Positions 6,439 through 13,259 of a DNA stretch of 14,992 bases are shown here, one piece after another (the first letter of the stretch is position 1; every line of letters begins with the position of its first letter). The notes below the pieces were generated by a model. The model had not been told where the DNA came from and searched no databases. It worked only from the letters and a program-made list of their open reading frames with translations. The DNA comes from UBA4742 sp002403895 (lineage in GTDB: Bacteria > Actinomycetota > Acidimicrobiia > Acidimicrobiales > Acidimicrobilacustridaceae), in the NCBI GenBank assembly GCA_036823295.1, contig DAISGD010000073.1:1-14992 (forward strand), given 5' to 3'. The translations under genes were made by a program, and so were the position numbers.

Positions 6439-7152
6439 TCACCATCGGGGCGACCAGGGCGCGGTGCGCAACAACCGGGATTCCCATTGATCTCGATAGT
6501 CGAGCGCGGTGTCCATGTACGTCCCCGGGGCCCGGCGCTCGGGCGGAACCTCCGTGCTCAGCAGGTCGATGAGCCGTTCGTGGCTGTGGACGCGCTGCCA
6601 CAGGATCGCCTCGGGCCTCCGTCCCGCCCCGAGGGCGGGCACCCAGCACGCCTGGATCTCCAGCAGCCGCGTCGATTGGGGCGGGCGGGAAAGCAGGGGG
6701 AGGTAGTCACGCTCCCAGAAGTCGACATAGTCGTCGAGCGCCGCGTGGGGCCACCCGGTGTCCTCCATGAACAGCGTGGGTTCGTGGTCGGCCGGAGTGG
6801 AGGGCTGCGTGGCCAGGTCGAGCCCCGCGATGGGCGACCAGGCCACGGGCAACAGGAGCTTGGCCTGCACCTGATGGCGGAGGGTGTCGACGTGACGCGC
6901 CCAAACACTCAGCTCGCCGTGGTGGACGCCGCGGGACAACCGCTCCCAGGCCGCGCCGTCGGCGATGGCGGTGACGGTCACCACGCGGTACGCCGGCCCC
7001 GTCCCGTGAGCCTGGTTGGCGTACCAGAGCAGCCGGCCGTCCTCGCGCTCACCGAGCCGCTGCATCCAGCCGCCGGCATCGCGGAACGCCGCCTCGAACT
7101 CGTCCTCGTGGCGGCCGCGGACGTGGTGCACCTCGTGCAGGTAGAGCGTCAC
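6439..7152 (-). CDS. NIPSNAP-like / dimeric alpha-beta barrel hypothetical protein
   Basis: The 237-residue protein starts at GTG 7152, whose bases overlap the stop of the amidohydrolase gene (GTGA), with GGAGAG just upstream: a classic translationally coupled pair. The N-terminal half begins MTLYLHEVHHVRGRHEDEFE, a strand-helix pattern of ferredoxin-like dimeric alpha-beta barrels, followed by a GRLLWYANQAHGTGPAYRVV strand pair. The second half (about 125-237) repeats the pattern with PTLFMEDTGWPHAALDDYVD and LLEIQACWVPALG. Two tandem ferredoxin-like domains fit NIPSNAP/Dabb-type proteins, which often accompany catabolic enzymes. The coupling implies a partner or accessory role to the amidohydrolase. 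Function not known; the family assignment is by fold pattern only. Confidence 0.7.
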   Translation of the reverse strand: MTLYLHEVHHVRGRHEDEFEAAFRDAGGWMQRLGEREDGRLLWYANQAHGTGPAYRVVTVTAIADGAAWERLSRGVHHGELSVWARHVDTLRHQVQAKLLLPVAWSPIAGLDLATQPSTPADHEPTLFMEDTGWPHAALDDYVDFWERDYLPLLSRPPQSTRLLEIQACWVPALGAGRRPEAILWQRVHSHERLIDLLSTEVPPERRAPGTYMDTALDYRDQWESRLLRTAPWSPRW

Positions 7153-8495
7153 GGGCTCTCTCCGGTAGCGCCGCCGATCACGGGAACGCGCCGGGCCAGG
7201 CTCCAGCTGAACGTCGGCGTGATCTCCTCGAGCGAGAGCGTGGTCGCCAGGTCCGCGACGGTTGGGCCGACGCGGTCGGCGACCCCCTGCAATAGATCGG
7301 CATCAAACCCCCACAGGCCGATGGCGTTGGCGCCGAGGATCGCTCGGACGTCGCGTTCAGGGAGCCCGCCGAACACGTGGCGCAAGATCTGCCGGTGGAC
7401 CGGGACCGCGCCTTCGAGGTGCGGGTAGTCCGCTCCCCACATCAGGTGCTCGACGCCGATTTCGTAACGCATCTCGGCGTCGGCTCGCCCCATCAATGAG
7501 CCGCCGAGGAACACGTGGCGCTCGAAGTACTCGTGGGGTCGCATCCGCAGCGAGGCGCGCAACGGGGCGTAGCCGTGGGTGTCGAAGAACTGCTCCATGT
7601 CGCGAACGAGCGAGGGAAGCCAGTGCACGCCATTCTCGGAGATCACCACCTTCAGCCTCGGGTGACGGTCGAACACGCCACCGAGCACCATGAACCACAG
7701 CGGCCGACGTGTGAACACGAAGACCTCATAGAGGCCGAGGAAGCCTCCGTGGGTCGCGTCGTAGAGCTGCTTCACGTCGGTCGGCGCGCCGGACGCGCCG
7801 GTGTGCAGATTGATGACCATGTCGTGGTCTTCGCAGGCGCTCCAGAACGGCTCGTAGTAGCTGTCGGCGTAGCCACGGAGCCCCGAGCTGGTCGACATCG
7901 CGGGCAACACGACTCCGCCGAAAAGGCCCGCGTCGCGGGCCCATGCGATCTCCTCGACCGCGCGGTCCATGTCGTGGAGGTCGATCGGAATGCATCCGGC
8001 CCGGCGGCCCGGCGCCGCGGCGCAGAACTCGGCGAGCCAACGGTTGTAGCCGTGCAACGCCGGCCAGACGCTCTCGAGACCGTCGGACCTGTTCGCACCA
8101 GCGAACATCGAGGAGGCGAGTCCACCGGCGAGCACCGGCCCGGGAAAGGTCACTTCGGCGTGGATGCCCTGCTCCTCGAGCACCACCAGCCGCTTCCCGT
8201 CGGCATCACCGGGATGAACCCAGTCGGTGCTGTAGTTCTGTAGCCAGTCACGCGCCGCGTCCGTGTCGACGCCCATGCCCGCGAGCCGACGGGCGGCAAC
8301 GGCGCGGACCGGGTCGGTGTCGAACGACTCGCCAGCATCGACGCCGCCGAACATCGAGATCGCCGTCGACGAGAGTTCACCTGCGGCGCGTACTGCGTCG
8401 CGATGCGGGGGGTCCACATAGGACACGAACTCGTCGAGGTCGTCAGGCGCCGCATGGGTGTCGGCTGACACCACGATGTACGGTCTGCCCAACAC
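7149..8495 (-). CDS. amidohydrolase family protein (Amidohydro_2, ACMSD-like decarboxylase/hydrolase)
   Basis: The protein of about 448 residues is a metal-dependent TIM-barrel enzyme. It shows IVVSADTHAAP at the first strand (about 7-17; DTH in place of HxH), EVTFPGP (about 114-120), INLHTGASG (about 228-236, metal His), VVISENGVHWLP (about 283-294) and MWGADYPHLEG (about 352-362, catalytic Asp). These match Amidohydro_2 members such as ACMSD and gamma-resorcylate decarboxylase. It is longer than ACMSD and has an inserted N-terminal region (about 20-105). I use GTG 8495 because the conserved core starts a few residues later; TTG 8492 is equally possible and neither has a Shine-Dalgarno. The frame extending to 8594 would overlap the divergent SRPBCC gene. 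It probably acts on an aromatic or cyclic carboxylate in the cytoplasm. Confidence 0.85.
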   Translation of the reverse strand: MLGRPYIVVSADTHAAPDDLDEFVSYVDPPHRDAVRAAGELSSTAISMFGGVDAGESFDTDPVRAVAARRLAGMGVDTDAARDWLQNYSTDWVHPGDADGKRLVVLEEQGIHAEVTFPGPVLAGGLASSMFAGANRSDGLESVWPALHGYNRWLAEFCAAAPGRRAGCIPIDLHDMDRAVEEIAWARDAGLFGGVVLPAMSTSSGLRGYADSYYEPFWSACEDHDMVINLHTGASGAPTDVKQLYDATHGGFLGLYEVFVFTRRPLWFMVLGGVFDRHPRLKVVISENGVHWLPSLVRDMEQFFDTHGYAPLRASLRMRPHEYFERHVFLGGSLMGRADAEMRYEIGVEHLMWGADYPHLEGAVPVHRQILRHVFGGLPERDVRAILGANAIGLWGFDADLLQGVADRVGPTVADLATTLSLEEITPTFSWSLARRVPVIGGATGESP

Positions 8496-8524
8496 AGCGC
8501 CACAGTACGTGCAAATGTGGCGAT

Positions 8525-9219
8525 ATGCAGCGTCACGAGTTCTCCTTCGAGGTCGAGGCGACACCCAAGGAAGTGTGGGCCGCGCTGCATCCACCGTCTC
8601 CTCGGCTCACCGCGGGCGAGCACCAGGTGATCGAGTACGGAGGCGTCCGGATCGAGATCATCCATCCGGGCGACGACCGCGGCGAGGGTCTGGTCCGCAC
8701 ATGCACCTTCGCCGTGCCGAAGCTGCTGCTGTCGGGTGGCGTCGGACGGTCATGGGAATGCGTCACCGAGGTGCGGCCACCCGAGTACTCACGCTACCAA
8801 GCGGTCGGCAAGCCGCTTTGGTCAGAGGCCACCGGATGGCACCGATTGGAGGACCTCGGCAACGGCCGAACCCGGGTGGAGTTCGGCGAGACCTACCACG
8901 CCTTCAACCCGGTGCTACGGGTCCTGCTCGAACGCCATGTCCACCGGTTCATATCGCGTGACAATGACCTACTGGTCAAGCGCGCAATCGAGCGCGGCGT
9001 CGCGCGAATGCGCGCCACGTCCGAACGGATGCNNNNNNNNNNNNNNNNNNNNNNNNNNNNNNNNNNNNNNNNNNNNNNNNNNNNNNNNNNNNNNNNNNNN
9101 NNNNNNNNNNNNNNNNNNNNNNNNNNNNNNNNATGCGCGCCACGTCCGAACGGATGCCCTCCTCGGTGGCGCCAGAAAGAGGTCATACGGACCAGCCTCA
9201 AGCGCGTCCTCGAACCTGA
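8525..9219 (+). CDS. SRPBCC (START/polyketide-cyclase-like) family protein, interrupted by a scaffold gap
   Basis: ATG 8525 opens MQRHEFSFEVEATPKEVWAA, the typical first strand and helix of the SRPBCC fold, a hydrophobic-ligand-binding barrel. It continues with strands (VIEYGGVRIEIIHPGDD), WECVTEVRPPEYSRYQAVGK and GNGRTRVEFGETYHA, and the long C-terminal helix (LERHVHRFISRDNDLLVKRA). The N run 9033-9132 splits it, but the 25 bases on each side are identical. Merging them keeps the frame and gives a stop at 9217-9219 and a protein of about 190 residues. It starts only 29 bp from the divergent amidohydrolase start and has no Shine-Dalgarno, so both may be leaderless. Such proteins often handle ligands in catabolic clusters. 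Confidence 0.8.
9008..9032 (+). repeat. left copy of a 25-bp duplication flanking an N gap
   Basis: Identical to 9133-9157 across the N run. It lies inside the SRPBCC gene, and treating the copies as one overlap restores a continuous reading frame. Confidence 0.88.
9033..9132. other. 100-base run of N (scaffold gap)
   Basis: There are exactly 100 Ns between identical 25-bp ends. The inserted 125 bases (100 N plus one copy) are not a multiple of three, so the gap as drawn breaks a frame that is otherwise intact. Confidence 0.97.
9133..9157 (+). repeat. right copy of the 25-bp duplication
   Basis: Exact copy of 9008-9032; see that entry. The bases after it (to 9219) complete the SRPBCC frame, and 9220-9438 hold no gene I recognise. 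Confidence 0.88.
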
Positions 9220-9438
9220 CCACACCCAAGCAGCCCGACCTGCTCGAGCTGCTCGAGCGGTTGAGCCTGACCCCGTCCTGGGAGCGGCAGCACCCGCTGC
9301 GGCTTGAGCCACTCTTGAGGCACTCCTGAGCGGGACGCCCATGATGCGTCCGAGGGCTCGATATCGGCCTCTCGGCCGACTCGCTGGCCGCTGGTGCGCC
9401 TGACAGCGTCCCTCGACAACTGCTCAAAGGAGAAGACG

Positions 9439-9760
9439 ATGACCATTGACGAGACTCGACTCGGGGAGTTCACCGGCCAGTTCGTGACCGACGTCGCCCG
9501 CCGCGCTCCATGCCTCGACTGTGGTGGTCGGCGACAAGCTCGGACTGTACCGGGCTCTAGCCGACGACGGGCCGACCGACGCGAAGGGCCTGGCCACGGC
9601 CACCGATTGCGACGCACGACTGGTCGAGGAGTGACTGAAGGCTCAGTACGTCTCGGGCTACTGCCGCTACGACGCCGACACCGGGCAGTACTGGCTCGAG
9701 CCGGAGCAGGCCGCCGTGCTGGCCGACCCCTCGACGCCGGCGTTCATGGTCGGCGCGATG
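9439..9760 (+). pseudogene. 5' fragment of a SAM-dependent methyltransferase, frameshifted and with an internal stop
   Basis: A good start (AAAGGAG, then ATG 9439) reads MTIDETRLGEFTGQFVTDVA. A one-base shift near 9498-9510 is needed to continue as HASTVVVGDKLGLYRALADD, GPTDAKGLATATDCDARLVE and, after TGA at 9632-9634, KAQYVSGYCRYDADTGQYWL and EPEQAAVLADPSTPAF. This is the winged-helix dimerisation region of mycobacterial-type class I methyltransferases; the stop falls where the family has Trp (VEEWL). The SAM-binding domain is absent because at about 9760 the sequence passes into a relaxase fragment read on the other strand. It cannot encode an active enzyme. A different, complete-looking methyltransferase lies at 13979-14992. 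Confidence 0.75.
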
Positions 9761-10699
9761 TTCGATGGCGACCATCTCGACCGACGTCCATCGTCTGATG
9801 CCTTGGCGGTCGCTGCTGGTGTCGATGGGGAGGACTTGGGGCGAGGCCATGACTCTCGCGGCGATGGCTTCGATGGTCGGGATGCTGGCACCGTCGCCGA
9901 GGCGGCGGGCGACGGCTTGGAACATCTCGGGGCGGGTGAAGGTGGCGTCGGCGACGCAGAGATCGTTGGTGAGGGGGTTCCTGATCCATTCTTCGGCGGT
10001 GACGATTCAGTCGTGCGCGTAGGGCGTGCCGTCGGAGTCGACCGACACTTCGGGGAGCCGCCAGATCTCTCCATCGGCGGGTGTCCTTCGGGTGGGGGGC
10101 CGAACCCGTAGGTGACGCCTTCGGTTTTCCAGCGGGCGTCGAACTTCTCTCCTTCGAGCTCGGCCTTGCCGCGGCGGGTGGCGAGGACAGCGTCCTGCCG
10201 GCTGGCCTGGTCAGTCGTGCGTCCCTGTGCGTCGAGCCACGCGTCGATCTCCTTCGATCGCTTGGAGAACCCGTCGCACGCTGCTTGCGGTACGCCGTCG
10301 ATTTCGGGGACGTGACGCCCGGGGCGCCACTGCACGCCGAGTCGTTCGGTCAGTTCGAGCCGCAGCGCAGCCTGGAAGATCTCGCCTGCGGCCTTGGNNN
10401 NNNNNNNNNNNNNNNNNNNNNNNNNNNNNNNNNNNNNNNNNNNNNNNNNNNNNNNNNNNNNNNNNNNNNNNNNNNNNNNNNNNNNNNNNNNNNNNNNCCG
10501 ATACCGACTTTGGGGCCTTGAACGTGAGGTCGAAGCCGGGTACCCGGCGGGGGTGCGGATGGATGGTTTCGCCGTTCGGGGACAGCCCGCTCCCGCCGGG
10601 CGCGAGGCCTGCGAGCAGCGCTCGGAGGTCGTCGCCGGCAACGGTTCCTTCGAGCCCGAGGTACTCGGCGCCACGCCCTGCCCACCAGCCTGGTAGCCC
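9761..10699 (-). pseudogene. MobF/TrwC-type conjugative relaxase fragment, degraded
   Basis: Read leftward, homology to actinobacterial MobF relaxases begins with LPGWWAGRGAEYLGLEG (about 10697-10647), continues through HPRRVPGFDLTFKAPKSVS and meets the N run 10398-10497. It resumes in another frame with KAAGEIFQAALRLELTERLG, VLATRRGKAELEG and WKTEGVTYGFGP. A second frame change near 10077 gives DGEIWRLPEVSVDSDGTPYA, a TGA at 10009-10007, then DATFTRPEMFQAVARRLGDG and RWTSVEMVAIEH. Missing are the N-terminus with the catalytic tyrosines, the metal-binding His triad (it would lie in the gap) and nearly all of the C-terminal helicase. It is the only mobile-element trace in the window and is non-functional. 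Normal length is over 900 residues. Confidence 0.8.
10398..10497. other. 100-base run of N (scaffold gap) inside the relaxase fragment
   Basis: Unlike the other two gaps I see no shared sequence at the ends. In intact MobF relaxases roughly 100 residues separate APKSVS from the KAAGEIFQAAL-like helix, so about 300 bases, not 100, should be missing. The 100 Ns are probably a placeholder. Confidence 0.95.
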
Positions 10700-10703
10700 C
10701 GCC

Positions 10704-10746
10704 CCCCGAGCCCGCCGCGACGGCTGACCGCCGCTTAGGCTCGGGG
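10704..10746. repeat. inverted repeat, 9-bp arms, at the relaxase boundary
   Basis: CCCCGAGCC (10704-10712) and GGCTCGGGG (10738-10746) pair perfectly over 9 bp with a loop of 25 bases. It lies between the end of the relaxase homology and the start of the Cys-rich gene, 14 bp before its ATG. It could be a hairpin in the leader of that gene, an old element boundary, or a chance GC-rich match. No T-run follows, so it is not a typical terminator. Confidence 0.4.
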
Positions 10747-10760
10747 CGGTGGAGCCGCAG

Positions 10761-11423
10761 ATGGAGGAGATCGACGACGGCGACACGATCTGGCGGTTCG
10801 ACCGGGCGTTCCTGACCTCGAACTGGAGCTGCATTTGGGGTCGCGGGTGCCAGGGCATCCTTCCCGAGCCGGCCGAGCACCTCGGTCAGGGCTGCTGCTC
10901 GCTTGGCGCCGAGCTCGACGAGGGCGACGAGTCGCGGACGATCTCGGCTCTCGCCGCCCTGCTGTCGCCGGAGCTCTTCGAGCACCACGCGCAGGCTCGG
11001 GCGGGTGGCGTCTTCAAGGATGCCGATCGCACCAGCACTCGTGTCGTCGACGGCGCCTGCATCTTCCTCAATCGGCCTGACTTCTCCGGTGGAGCCGGCT
11101 GCGCGCTTCACCTCGCCGCGATCAGCCACGACGAGTCGCCGACCGACTGGAAGCCGTCGGTCTGCTGGCAGCTGCCGCTCAAGGTCGACTGGGAAGCCGG
11201 CGACGGCGACACGGAGGTCGCCACGGTGCGCGGATGGACCCGTGCCGACTGGGGAGACGTGGGCGAGACCATGGCGTGGTGCTGTACTGAAGGCGAACGG
11301 GCCTACGTCGGCGACCGTCCGGTCGTCGAGTCGCTCGCCAACGAGCTCGAGGCAATCACCGGCTCCGCGGTCTACGTCGAGCTGCGGCGCCGGCTCACCG
11401 GAGTGTTCCCGAGAGGGGGGTGA
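10761..11423 (+). CDS. conserved cysteine-rich protein of unknown function (YkgJ/DUF3109-like?)
   Basis: The 220-residue protein has nine cysteines in conserved-looking positions: SCIWGRGCQGI (Cys24, Cys30), GQGCCSLGAE (Cys45, 46), DGACIFLNRP (Cys100), GGAGCALHLAA (Cys114), WKPSVCWQLPL (Cys135) and MAWCCTEG (Cys174, 175). The CxxxxxC...CC...C arrangement with a GAGCALH-like segment resembles the Fe/Zn-binding YkgJ and DUF3109 proteins, so a metal or Fe-S cluster is likely, but the role is unknown. I chose ATG 10761 (GGTGGAG six bases upstream); GTG 10749 in the same frame is possible. It has no signal peptide or membrane segment. It stands alone between the relaxase remnant and the DUF2330 gene, 112 bp downstream. 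Confidence 0.8.
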   Translation: MEEIDDGDTIWRFDRAFLTSNWSCIWGRGCQGILPEPAEHLGQGCCSLGAELDEGDESRTISALAALLSPELFEHHAQARAGGVFKDADRTSTRVVDGACIFLNRPDFSGGAGCALHLAAISHDESPTDWKPSVCWQLPLKVDWEAGDGDTEVATVRGWTRADWGDVGETMAWCCTEGERAYVGDRPVVESLANELEAITGSAVYVELRRRLTGVFPRGG

Positions 11424-11535
11424 TCGGAAGGCAGTAATCCTATCGGTCACGGGAACCGGTGCGCCCTCGCCGTCGTCGTACGAGCCAGTCACATCAACCG
11501 ACCGGGACACCGGGGGGAGAAGGGGAGGCTCGACC

Positions 11536-12663
11536 ATGCCGTCGGCTCGATTGTCGCGTGTGAGGAGGCAGGCCGGCCCTCGGCCCGCCGGACGGGTCAG
11601 GCCCCTACCGGCATCGCTGGTCGGGGTGCTGGTGGTGGTGAGCCTGGGGCTGGCGCTGGCCGCGCCCGCTGGAGCCTGCGGTGGCCTGGTAGGTCAGAAC
11701 GGCACGATCCAGCTCGTGCGCACGACGACCCTTGCGGCCTACCACGACGGCGTCGAGCGCTACGTCACGTCGTTCGAGTTCAGCGGTGAGGGTGAGGAGG
11801 TCGGCTCGATCGTGCCGTTGCCCGACGTACCGAGCGCAGTCGAACGGGGTGGCAACTGGACGCTGCAACGCCTGGAGCGGGAGGTGGCGCCCCCGGCGAC
11901 GAACCAGCTCCGTGCCGCGAGCGCGCAAGCCGACAGCGCCGGCGTTGAGGTGCTGCTCAAGACGGCGATCGACGCCCTCGACATCACCATCCTGCGGGGC
12001 GGTGGGGCCGAGGTCGGCAAGTGGGCGACCGACAATGGGTTCTTCCTCACGCCCGACGCGCCCGAGGTGCTCGACTTCTACGCGGCGCGCAGTCCGGTGT
12101 TCATGGCCGCCAAGTTCGACGCGTCACGGGCCAAAGCGCTGGCCCAGCAAGCGGGGCAGGGCACGCCGATCATGGTGACGATCCCGACCGCCGAACCGTG
12201 GGTGCCGCTGCGAATCTTGGGTCTCGGGCTCGACAAGAGCCAGCTGGTGCAGGCCGATGTGTTCCTGCTCACCGACGACAAGCCGAAGCTGCTGGCTGGT
12301 GGCCGGGGCTTGAGCATCGGCCGCAGCGAGGAGGCGGCGCCGGGACTGCTGAATGATCTGCGATCCGACGTCGGCATGGAGTGGGTGCCCGACCAGATGT
12401 GGCTGTCGTACCTGAAGGTCGACGCCCCGGCCGGACAGCTCGACTACGACCTGGCCGCGTCGGCCCACGAGAACACGCTGCCCTCGGTGCAGGCGGCGGG
12501 GATACCCGAGCCCGAGACCAGGATCATCACCCCGTCGACACCCGGGCCGCCGTTGTGGCCGATCGGGCTCGGCCTCGCTTCGGGCGCGGTCGTGCTGCTC
12601 GCGATCGCGATCCACGGGTGGCGTCGTGACGATCCGGCAACACCGAGCGGGCTCCCGGCATGA
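11536..12663 (+). CDS. DUF2330 domain-containing exported, membrane-anchored protein
   Basis: The 375-residue protein starts at ATG 11536 with GGGGAGG about 7 nt upstream. A long Arg-rich N-region (MPSARLSRVRRQAG) leads into a hydrophobic signal segment (about 25-46) ending APAGA before CGG (Cys48). DUF2330 proteins characteristically begin their mature part with ACGG, as here. The body has the family's FEFSGEGEEVGSIVPLPDVP region (about 81-100), a NGFFLTPDAPEVL segment and IPTAEPWVPLRILGLGL. A C-terminal TM helix (about 340-361, PLWPIGLGLASGAVVLLAIA) and the tail WRRDD follow, so the body is probably outside the membrane. The sequence before Cys48 is a poor lipobox. Its stop overlaps the cupredoxin start (ATGA), a coupled pair. 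Molecular function unknown. Confidence 0.88.
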   Translation: MPSARLSRVRRQAGPRPAGRVRPLPASLVGVLVVVSLGLALAAPAGACGGLVGQNGTIQLVRTTTLAAYHDGVERYVTSFEFSGEGEEVGSIVPLPDVPSAVERGGNWTLQRLEREVAPPATNQLRAASAQADSAGVEVLLKTAIDALDITILRGGGAEVGKWATDNGFFLTPDAPEVLDFYAARSPVFMAAKFDASRAKALAQQAGQGTPIMVTIPTAEPWVPLRILGLGLDKSQLVQADVFLLTDDKPKLLAGGRGLSIGRSEEAAPGLLNDLRSDVGMEWVPDQMWLSYLKVDAPAGQLDYDLAASAHENTLPSVQAAGIPEPETRIITPSTPGPPLWPIGLGLASGAVVLLAIAIHGWRRDDPATPSGLPA

Positions 12664-13106
12664 GAATGCGCCTCGCTGCCGGCCTGGTGGCCTTGGCCGT
12701 GGTGGCGCCGATGGTGGGCGGCTACGCGATCGACGCCCATCACGCCGATGCGGGCACCCCGACCCTCGGCCCAGGGGTCGTCACAGTCCAGCTCGACGCG
12801 CGCTACAGCCGGTTCTCGCCTGACCACCTGCGCGTCTACCAGGGCACACTCGTCCGGTTCGTGGTGACCAACCACGACCCCATCAACCACGAGTTCATCG
12901 TCGGCAACGACGACGTCCACACCGCCCACGAGGCTGGGCATGAGGCGTTCCACCCGCCCGTGCCAGGTGAGGTCTCGCTCGACGCCGGCGAGACGGGACT
13001 CACAACCTACCTGTTCGACGACGCCGGCACGGTGCGCTTCGCCTGCCACATGCCCGGGCACCTGGCCTACGGCATGAAGGGCACGGTGACGGTCATTGCG
13101 GCGTGA
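12660..13106 (+). CDS. cupredoxin-domain (plastocyanin/azurin-like) exported protein
   Basis: The 148-residue protein begins at ATG 12660 inside the DUF2330 stop codon (ATGA). A signal peptide (about 1-22, LAAGLVALAVVAPMVGGYAI) precedes a cupredoxin fold. All four type 1 copper ligands can be placed: His77 in NHEFIVGND, then Cys129, His134 and Met139 in FACHMPGHLAYGM. The insert VHTAHEAGHEAFHPP (about 86-100) adds four histidines and could bind extra metal or match a redox partner. It probably carries electrons or binds copper on the outer face of the membrane. Coupling to the DUF2330 gene suggests both act in the same extracytoplasmic process. Confidence 0.9.
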   Translation: MRMRLAAGLVALAVVAPMVGGYAIDAHHADAGTPTLGPGVVTVQLDARYSRFSPDHLRVYQGTLVRFVVTNHDPINHEFIVGNDDVHTAHEAGHEAFHPPVPGEVSLDAGETGLTTYLFDDAGTVRFACHMPGHLAYGMKGTVTVIAA

Positions 13107-13118
13107 CCGCCGCGACGA

Positions 13119-13136
13119 GGGGGCGTCATGGCCCCC
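13119..13136 (+). promoter_or_regulatory. hairpin covering a Shine-Dalgarno and start codon
   Basis: GGGGGC (13119-13124) pairs with GCCCCC (13131-13136) around the six-base loop GTCATG. The left arm is the Shine-Dalgarno of the stub gene at 13128 and its ATG lies in the loop, so the structure could block translation. It also follows the cupredoxin stop by 12 bp and might slow transcription, but no T-run follows. Confidence 0.4.
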
Positions 13137-13259
13137 CAAGTTCGAGAGCCTCGGTGGTCACAGCGCCGACTCCTCGCGCTGACCTTGCCCGCCGTGGTCG
13201 GTGACCCAGGCGCGGTGAGGAGATGTTTGATGCCGTGCCTTCGAGTCGGCCTCGACTAG
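13128..13259 (+). pseudogene. 43-codon stub, start of a lost gene (possible signal sequence)
   Basis: GAGGGGG (13117-13123) precedes ATG 13128 by four bases. The frame reads MAPQVREPRWSQRRLLALTL, an Arg-rich start and a short hydrophobic run (LLALTLPAVVG) like the beginning of an exported protein, then turns into RRCLMPCLRVGLD and stops at 13257-13259. The last codons overlap the LuxR/TPR fragment in another frame, so the stub probably lost its 3' part at a junction near 13200-13230. It is 21 bp after the cupredoxin stop and may once have been the third gene of that operon. I do not recognise the family. Confidence 0.35.

Noticed and set aside
7943..8524. Rightward extension of the SRPBCC frame upstream of 8525
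   Set aside because: The upstream part is antisense to the amidohydrolase and Arg-rich; SRPBCC homology begins at ATG 8525.
9232..9329. Frame reading KQPDLLELLERLSLTP after the SRPBCC gene, as a possible gene end
   Set aside because: It looks helical because of a duplicated CTGCTCGAG unit, has no start that is not inside the gap, and I do not recognise it; it is too short to call.
9365..9378. Small hairpin CGGCC-TCTC-GGCCG upstream of the methyltransferase fragment
   Set aside because: A 5-bp stem in GC-rich DNA without a T-run is expected by chance.
10350..11537. Leftward frame of 395 codons opposite the Cys-rich gene, running into the relaxase gap
   Set aside because: It includes N-derived residues and shares only a short out-of-frame relaxase stretch; the Cys-rich protein on the other strand is clearly coding.
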